Positions 61,101-64,000 of a stretch of 64,000 nt of DNA are shown in pieces. The notes under the pieces were generated by a model. That model was not told the origin of the DNA and did not search any database. It worked only from the letters and a program-made list of their open reading frames with translations. A program made the position numbers and the translations under genes. Position 1 is the first letter of the stretch; every line of letters begins with the position of its first letter. The stretch is from Cheilinus undulatus (Eukaryota; Chordata; Actinopteri; Labriformes; Labridae): contig NC_054886.1 in assembly GCF_018320785.1 (NCBI RefSeq), positions 30,453,732 through 30,517,731 on the forward strand, given 5' to 3'.

Positions 61101-62623
61101 AATCAGAATAATGAGATTAAAGTCAGAAATCTGGGATTTAAGCCATAATACTAGGGTTAAATCAGAATACTGAGATTAAAGTCAGAAATCTTGGATTAAA
61201 GCCAAAGTACTAAGGGTTAAATCAGAAATCTGGGATTAAAGTGAGAAATACGGTTTTAAGTCATAATTCCATAATTCTGAGATCAAGAAAGAAAAACTGG
61301 GATTAAAGTCAGCAAAAAATGGGATTAAATCATATTTCTGAGATTAAGTCAGAATACCGGGATTAAAGTCATAAACCTTAGATTAGATCAAAATCTCAAT
61401 TTAAGTGAAAAAATCTGGGGTTCAAGTCAATATTTTAAAATAAGGTCAAAATTCTGAGATTAAATCAGAAAAGTCAAATTTCTGAGAAAAAAGCTGGAAT
61501 CTTAAACATTAAAGCCAGAAATCTGTGATTACAGTCATAATTTTTAGACAAAATCAGAATGCAGAGATTAAATCAGAAGTCTGGGATTAAAGTCATAACG
61601 CTGGGATGGAAGTCAGAAATCTGGTTTAAAGCCATAATTCTGAGATAAAGTCGGAAAATTGGGATTAAAGTCAGACAAATGGGATTAAATCCTATTTCTG
61701 AAATTAAATCAGAATTCTGGGATTAAAGTCATAATTTTTAAAATAAAATCAGAATGCTGAGATTGAATCACAAATCAGAGATCAAGTCAAAGTCCTGATA
61801 AGAATCTGAATGCTGAGATTAAGGCAAGAATTCTGAGAAAAAAAGATGGAAATCTGAGATTAAACAGAATTCGATTTTCATTCTCAGAAATTACAAAAAA
61901 AGAGTAGAATTTCAATTTTAAAAAATCTGCGGCTCTAATCTACTTCCATTCTTATCATACACATGATTTTAGACATTTTTCCATGTGTAGTAACCAATTC
62001 TTGGTATTATTTTACATTGACGATCCTCATTAAAAAATTATGAACTTGACACGTATTGATAGTTATGAACACATACTGTAGGTGTGAACGGTCCTTTTTT
62101 AAGAAAAGTCTGAAGAGTTTTTTATAAAGAGGAATTAAATTCAAACAATGAAAACTATCTTTGCAATTAAAGGAGCCATGAAAAACATCTTACAATGAAG
62201 AGGCCCTGACTTGCTTCTTGGTCAACGCAACCTGTAAACAGAACATAATTATATTAAAAAGATTTTTTGTTGTATGACTTCACATGAGTAGAAAAATGGA
62301 CTACAGCTGAGAGGCATAAAAAAGTGAATACCCTTGCTCTGACAACAGCAACAGCAGTTCCTTTCACATCAACGTACTTTAAGGCCCTCAGTTTATTAGC
62401 AGCTTCTTCTTTCTCAAAATTTACCACTGCCTATACATGAACACACAAACACACATCTTGTTACATAACATCAAACATGACATATATAAAATGTTTTCAG
62501 TTCCTCTAAGCTGACCTCCTCTGTGGACCGATAGAGCAGAACCGACTTGGTTTTCCCGTACCGCTCCAGAGCAGCGACCACATCATCATGAGAAAGATTT
62601 TTATGAATGCCGTCTAGTTTCAC
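30886..62623 (-). CDS. znf638: Very large ZNF638/NP220-like nuclear RNA-binding protein (5' end beyond window)
   Basis: 36 exons could be joined with GT/AG borders and consistent phase: 8715 nt, 2904 codons plus stop. Order from N-terminal: two RRMs each followed by Ala/Lys/Glu-rich segments; a tandem array of RRM-like modules; a 1066-codon acidic and Ser-rich exon with about a dozen (V/L)DEV and DSVE repeats; a basic segment; and a C-terminal matrin-type zinc finger (YFCSLCSVFYKN, HCSSQKHFNKL), ending SSTPSQGSFSE. Human ZNF638 (NP220) is a nuclear DNA/RNA-binding protein with RRMs, repeats of the LVTVDEV type and a C-terminal matrin-type finger; the match is in domain order and repeat sequence. 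Matrin 3 is the closest alternative but lacks the DEV repeats. The visible protein is already longer than human ZNF638 (about 1980 aa). Exon details are in the module entries. The start lies right of 64000. Confidence 0.75.
31244..33612 (-). other. znf638: znf638-like: basic and acidic tail exons
   Basis: Four exons, all joined in phase 1 at their 3' ends: 33501-33612 (TLVTLDEACYDEEE, then basic KSAKRKH), 32024-32134 (SMNFVIVDEVKDEEKG, then an AT-hook-like KGRPKKKGRQ), 31643-31903 (Glu/Ser-rich) and 31244-31360 (KRSRSQSPS nuclear-type basic/RS segment). The first two carry the last two DEV repeats. KGRPKK resembles an AT-hook core, which fits a chromatin-associated protein (inference). Confidence 0.8.
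32363..33014. mobile_element. hAT-type element in znf638-like intron
   Basis: Near-perfect 8-bp duplications lie at 32355-32362 (GTCTGAAT) and 33015-33022 (GTCTAAAT). The left end reads CAATGGTTTTCAAACTTTTT, and the right end, read inward, is CTGTGGTTCTGAAATGGTTT, both hAT-like. It is about 650 bp with no transposase. Confidence 0.65.
33700..36897 (-). other. znf638: znf638-like: giant 3198-nt exon with acidic DEV/DSVE repeats
   Basis: A single open exon of 1066 codons starting GQDDDFTEDNISSEAF and ending DLNQE before GTAAAG. It opens with FVTVDEVYDDAED and a Ser/Arg/Lys-rich tract, followed by a long Glu/Asp/Ser/Thr-rich region. A motif is repeated: FEILDSIDD, YQVIDSVE, FEIVDSVEEE, YKVLDSVENE, YEILDSVEEE, FEILDSVEDE, FQIVDSLEDD, VLVNLDEVSDEEED, LVTLDEVGADE and LVTLDEFVEDE. 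Basic patches such as GKGKRGRPKKE alternate with the acidic motifs. In human ZNF638 the comparable repeats read LVTVDEV; here a run of seven has DSVE or similar instead of DEV. Open reading frames on the plus strand across this exon are shadows. Confidence 0.9.
36898..39433. other. znf638-like intron with repeats; no coding exon seen
   Basis: AT-rich intron. It holds ACTAAAAC-type dispersed repeats (37300-37690 and 37870-38045), a (TTA)n run at 37848-37862, and otherwise unremarkable sequence. Confidence 0.55.
39434..40121 (-). other. znf638: znf638-like: linker exons before the giant exon (incl. 24-nt micro-exon)
   Basis: Exon 40027-40121 encodes ICIEMTDSNGVTQVVEKYND, exon 39857-39880 is only 24 nt (SKVKNFE) and exon 39434-39617 encodes ESLKKRLQDSGETIINLESD through QGVERQ. 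The phases are 0 to 2, 2 to 2 and 2 to 0, which fits the micro-exon being real: it has CAG acceptor and GTAAGT donor. Position after the last RRM half suggests the first exon is what remains of a second RRM of the repeating unit. Confidence 0.7.
40385..40815 (-). mobile_element. Tc1-like family fragment, antisense
   Basis: Reverse-orientation relative of 22463-22660: CTTTTTTGGAAGTGGGTTG-like end at the right (about 40800) and CTCTGAGA-type middle. Located in an intron between linker exons of the znf638-like gene. Confidence 0.65.
41145..41285. repeat. Second direct copy of the repeat at 275-480
   Basis: AGGAGCTGGGGTGGAGGAGG, then CAAGAGCAG and GAGAGCCAAT-like blocks, match 370-450 in the same order. 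Confidence 0.65.
41358..41955 (-). other. znf638: znf638-like: third module copy, RRM plus 39-nt exon
   Basis: Exon 41791-41955 encodes KATRQGSLCPTIMLTGLPEG then EDVARMVWPYF and YYNVTVLPLQRR (first RRM half). Exon 41557-41691 encodes AFVYFADWAMCCEFVQAHIA (second half, RNP1-like position AFVYF). Exon 41358-41396 is 39 nt (EKMYRNMMMWSNA), the same length and position as 44579-44617 and 53295-53333. The following RRM of the unit is reduced or lost (see 40027-40121). Confidence 0.8.
42900..43440. repeat. Degenerate CCCCAAAATTTC-type tandem repeat in intron
   Basis: Phrases such as TTCCCCAAAATTTCAT, ACCCCAAAATTTCTCG and TTCCCCAAAATTCCAT recur at irregular spacing over about 500 bases. It looks like an old, decayed tandem array. 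Confidence 0.6.
44795..44870 (+). mobile_element. Tiny reverse-transcriptase remnant
   Basis: The plus strand encodes YGVPQGSVLRPG, the conserved GVPQGSVLGP segment of non-LTR reverse transcriptases. It is less than 100 bases long, directly before a repeat similar to the hAT element at 19502-20634. Confidence 0.55.
44875..45990. repeat. hAT-related repeat with internal minisatellite, second copy
   Basis: The block with AACCACTCTTATCGAAGCAA matches 19700-19720 (AATCACTCTTATCACAGCAA), and the array 45300-45740 has units like GGGTAAAAAATGGGCAAAAA as in 19860-20350. The 3' block (GCTAGCACTAACGCCACTGA) matches 20440-20460. Clean ends were not found. It lies in a znf638-like intron. Confidence 0.65.
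46604..47129. mobile_element. Short element with inverted ends in znf638-like intron
   Basis: The left end ATCTGGCTGCAGACCTCTAT and the right end, read inward, ATCTGGCAGCAGACCTCTAT are nearly identical inverted repeats of at least 20 bp. A third copy of GCAGACCTCTA lies at about 46650. There is no ORF and the target duplication is unclear, so the class is unknown. Confidence 0.6.
49200..49460 (+). mobile_element. Short transposon-like fragment
   Basis: The start ATATGGACAAAAATATATTT and the phrase ATTAGAAAGTGGAGGCGTTT are typical of degenerate, fish-wide DNA-transposon remnants. No ends or ORF can be assigned. Confidence 0.35.
49545..51030. repeat. hAT-like repeat with inverted minisatellite and a nested LTR-like segment
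   Basis: The left end AGCAGGGGTCATCAAGTACA and a right block GGGGGGCTGGACAGG then TTGATGATCAGTGC look like opposite ends of a hAT-type repeat. Inside, 49740-50080 is the inverted form of the AAAATGGG minisatellite. The nested stretch about 50640-50820 has AATAAA and ends GAGAAAATTGCCA, which resembles an LTR end. Only the minisatellite relation is firm. Confidence 0.45.
52572..52895. mobile_element. Short non-autonomous hAT element (324 bp)
   Basis: Perfect 8-bp duplications CCCTAGAA lie at 52564-52571 and 52896-52903. The left end CCTTGGTTCCCAACCTGCGG and the right end, read inward, CAGCGGTTCCCAACC are hAT-type termini. It sits in an intron of the znf638-like gene. Confidence 0.85.
53808..54865 (-). 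mobile_element. Tc1-like element, decayed, both ends present
   Basis: The left end AGTGCATTCGGAAAGTATTT and the right part GGGGTCTGAATACTTTCTAA then AATGAACTGCATG form the terminal inverted repeats of a widespread fish Tc1-like family. Inside, the antisense of the transposase 5' region is seen near 54570-54650 (TTTGACCTCATGGTTTGGTT). Heavily decayed. Confidence 0.65.
55685..55971 (-). other. znf638: znf638-like: spacer exons before the first module
   Basis: Exon 55801-55971 encodes a Lys/Ser/Ala-rich stretch (AEGSSKTVSKVKTT, SKKPSAAVIQPT) ending in TIGEMLEKHLFPQSI. A 32-nt exon (55685-55716) adds CLQSPHISPS. These correspond in order to the spacer plus 35-nt exon pairs at 51207-51435 and 43694-44005, so each two-RRM module is preceded by a spacer pair. 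Confidence 0.7.
55995..57765 (+). mobile_element. Tc1-like element interrupted by a nested hAT-like insertion
   Basis: 55995-56432 encodes a broken transposase: ASLMVWGCISAYSVGRLHTW, then YQQDNATPHTKSLTT (catalytic-motif neighbourhoods). The sequence resumes at about 57058 (AAGATCCAGGACTGTTCAGC) and continues with family sequence, partly duplicated, to about 57765. The interruption is the element at 56433-57058. Confidence 0.7.
56433..57058. mobile_element. hAT-like element nested in a Tc1-like element
   Basis: The left end TAAGGCCCCGTCCACACAGA and the right end, read inward, TTAGGCCTTGTCCACACAAA are imperfect inverted repeats. The inner right end matches the truncated copy in lectin B (8609-8983) in reverse. 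There is no transposase. The target duplication is unclear. Confidence 0.65.
57794..62623 (-). other. znf638: znf638-like: two tandem RRM units with low-complexity tails
   Basis: Unit 1: 62516-62623 (VKLDGIHKNLSHDDVVAALE, KTKSVLLYRSTEE), 62332-62430 (AVVNFEKEEAANKLRALKYV), 62194-62231 (38 nt) and 59715-60357 (643 nt, Ala/Lys/Ser-rich). Unit 2: 59485-59619 (MVKLHGIQKSVSHSDVLSAV, KTKSIVLFRARSE), 58689-59304 (AVVIFEKEEDAKKLKSVKSL, then Glu/Lys/Ala-rich) and 57794-58603 (810 nt, Pro/Glu/Val/Lys-rich). Both RRMs split at the same place, after beta 3, and share wording (KTKS, FEKEE, KL), so they arose by tandem duplication. The tails are disordered-type sequence. The 5' exons lie beyond 64000. Confidence 0.85.
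60590..61880. repeat. 1.3-kb minisatellite in znf638-like intron
   Basis: Units of the type GGATTAAAGTCAGAAATCTT, GGATTAAAGCCAAAATACTA and GGGTTAAATCAGAATACTGA alternate, forming a repeating block of about 85 bases in the central part, with more divergent units on both flanks. No coding meaning. Confidence 0.9.
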
Positions 62624-62699
62624 CTTGGATTGATGAAAGAGAACAAATGTTTAAGGAAAGACTTACTATGTTTAATTCATAATCACCCATACATTAACC

Positions 62700-63980
62700 T
62701 TAATACAACCCAAATTCCAAAAAAGTTGGGCCGTTGCCTTGAATGTAAGAAATGCAATGATTTGAAAATCTCATAAACCACAAAAGAACATATCAGCTAC
62801 TAAGACAGACATTTTACCAATTCATGAAAAATATCAGCTCATTTTGAATTTGATGGCAGCAGCACATCTCAAAAAAGTAGGGACAGGGGCCTGATTACCA
62901 TTGTGTAGCATCCCTTCTTCTTTTAACAATAGTCTAAGCATCCAGGAGGTGAGGGGACCAGTTGTTGGAGTTTTGGGAGAGTAATGTTGTCCCATTCTTG
63001 TTTGATGTAGTATCCTAGCTGCCAAACAACTTCGAGCCTTCTTCTTTTGATTCCACTGACAACAGAGCAGTTTTCCATTTGCCTGAATCTATTTCAATGG
63101 CCCAGAGAAGACAGCTGTGTTTCTAAATCCTGTTCACAAAGGGTTTCTTCTTTGCATGATGCAGCTTTAAGTTACATTTGTGGATGCCAAACCTGTGCTG
63201 ACAGACAAGTGTGATGGAAAATCATGTCTTAAACTTGCAACCTTGCATTTACCCCACCTAAACCTCCGTCTTGTCTTGAGCAAACTACTGTATGTCTGAC
63301 CTGGTCTTCACCTCTTGAGGGACTTTGAGGACTGTACTGAGGGTTTTAAAACAAAAGGGTTTTTGGGGTGGTCAACAACATCTTATTCATGGCTTGTAGG
63401 TATTTGTGTTCGAGCCCGCCTTATCTTGACAATGAAAGGACCCTTTGACTGGGAGGTTAATGGCCTAGCAGGGGTTATCTGTGGGGCAAGACTCTGTTTT
63501 ACGACCTATTGTGTTACCTACTGGCTACAAAGGAGGACTGGATTTAACGTACTCCACACATTCTGTGAAGGCCCTGTCATGGTCATAGTTGGTGTGTCCA
63601 CCTCAGGTGTGGATAAAACCCAAAAAGTTTCTCCTGCTGATTGTCGTCGGTGTTGTCTTATAGATATAGATTTCCACAACATAATGATTTCTGGAAGTGT
63701 TCCTGAGTCCATGCAGTGATTTACATTACAGAATCAGCATGCCGTCTGAGGGCAATTGTAGGCACATTTTTCTAAAATTGATCCACAATTTTTAGATGCA
63801 TTTCATCGTAGATTGTTGAACCTCTGCCCATCTTTAATTTTAAGAGACTCTGCCTTTCTAAAATGATCCTTTTATACCCAGTCATGTTACCAACCTGTTG
63901 ACAATTAACCTGATTAGTTGCCAAATGCTCCTCAAGTGGTTCTTCCTCTTTTACAAGCGCTTTGTTGCCCTGTCACTACG
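62700..63980 (-). mobile_element. Tc1-like family copy, antisense, with inserted stretch
   Basis: CCCAAATTCCAAAAAAGTTG at the left and the phrases CTCAAAAAAGTAGGGACAGG and ACAATTTTTAGATGCATTTC match the antisense of the 22463-23130 family. About 63215-63680 does not match the family and looks like a separate insertion. The ORF at 63315-63719 inside it has no recognisable domain. Confidence 0.6.
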
Positions 63981-64000
63981 TTTTTGAGATGTGTTGTTGT

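Noticed and set aside
63315-63719. 134-codon plus-strand ORF near the right edge
   Set aside because: Lies in an insertion within a Tc1-like repeat, has no domain or start context, and its codon content looks random.
1-64000. CRISPR array, operon or prokaryotic features
   Set aside because: Introns, microsatellites and vertebrate transposons show eukaryotic nuclear DNA; the tandem arrays lack repeat-spacer structure.

Overview
This is nuclear DNA from a ray-finned (teleost) fish, most likely a percomorph. The genes are split into short exons with GT/AG borders, the intergenic DNA is AT-rich, and the mobile DNA is typical of teleosts (Tc1-like, hAT-like, TTAA-target and L2-like LINE remnants). 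All recognisable genes are on the minus strand, so each gene reads from high to low coordinates. Gene models were assembled by hand from splice sites, reading phase and paralogue comparison; no alignment was run.

Region 1 (about 1-25.4 kb) is a tandem array of four secreted C-type lectin genes of the ladderlectin / lactose-binding-lectin / type II antifreeze-like group. Copy A (605-789) shows only the signal-peptide exon and one propeptide exon; its lectin domain, if present, lies left of the window. Copy B (4751-9688) is intact, with 206 codons plus stop (195 plus stop if an optional 33-nt exon is skipped). Copy C (11313-17115) is a pseudogene with a 1-nt deletion in a lectin-domain exon, a frame break in the signal-peptide exon and a stop in one propeptide exon. 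Copy D (20721-25268) is intact, with 173 codons plus stop. The copies share a 5' exon plan of signal peptide, one to four small acidic propeptide exons, then four lectin-domain exons. B and D carry the QPD sugar-binding triplet; C carries EPS.

Region 2 (25.4-30.8 kb) is intergenic and full of repeats. It includes a complete hAT-type element with 8-bp target duplication and a CpG-containing stretch with a short, unproven helicase-like ORF.

Region 3 (30.9-62.6 kb, continuing past the right edge) is one very large gene of the ZNF638/NP220-matrin 3 type: RNA-recognition-motif (RRM) domains, a huge acidic exon with about a dozen (V/L)DEV / DSVE repeats, and a C-terminal matrin-type zinc finger. 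I could join 36 exons in consistent phase from 62623 to the stop at 30886 (8715 nt, 2904 codons plus stop). The most striking feature is internal: a multi-exon unit containing two RRM-like domains, including an unusual 39-nt exon, has been duplicated in tandem, with a third, partly decayed unit following. A second RRM type, followed by a long low-complexity exon, is also duplicated.

The introns and spacers hold several cleanly bounded transposons with readable target-site duplications (TTAA or 8 bp), nested insertions, and dispersed and tandem minisatellites. I found no rRNA, tRNA or CRISPR features.
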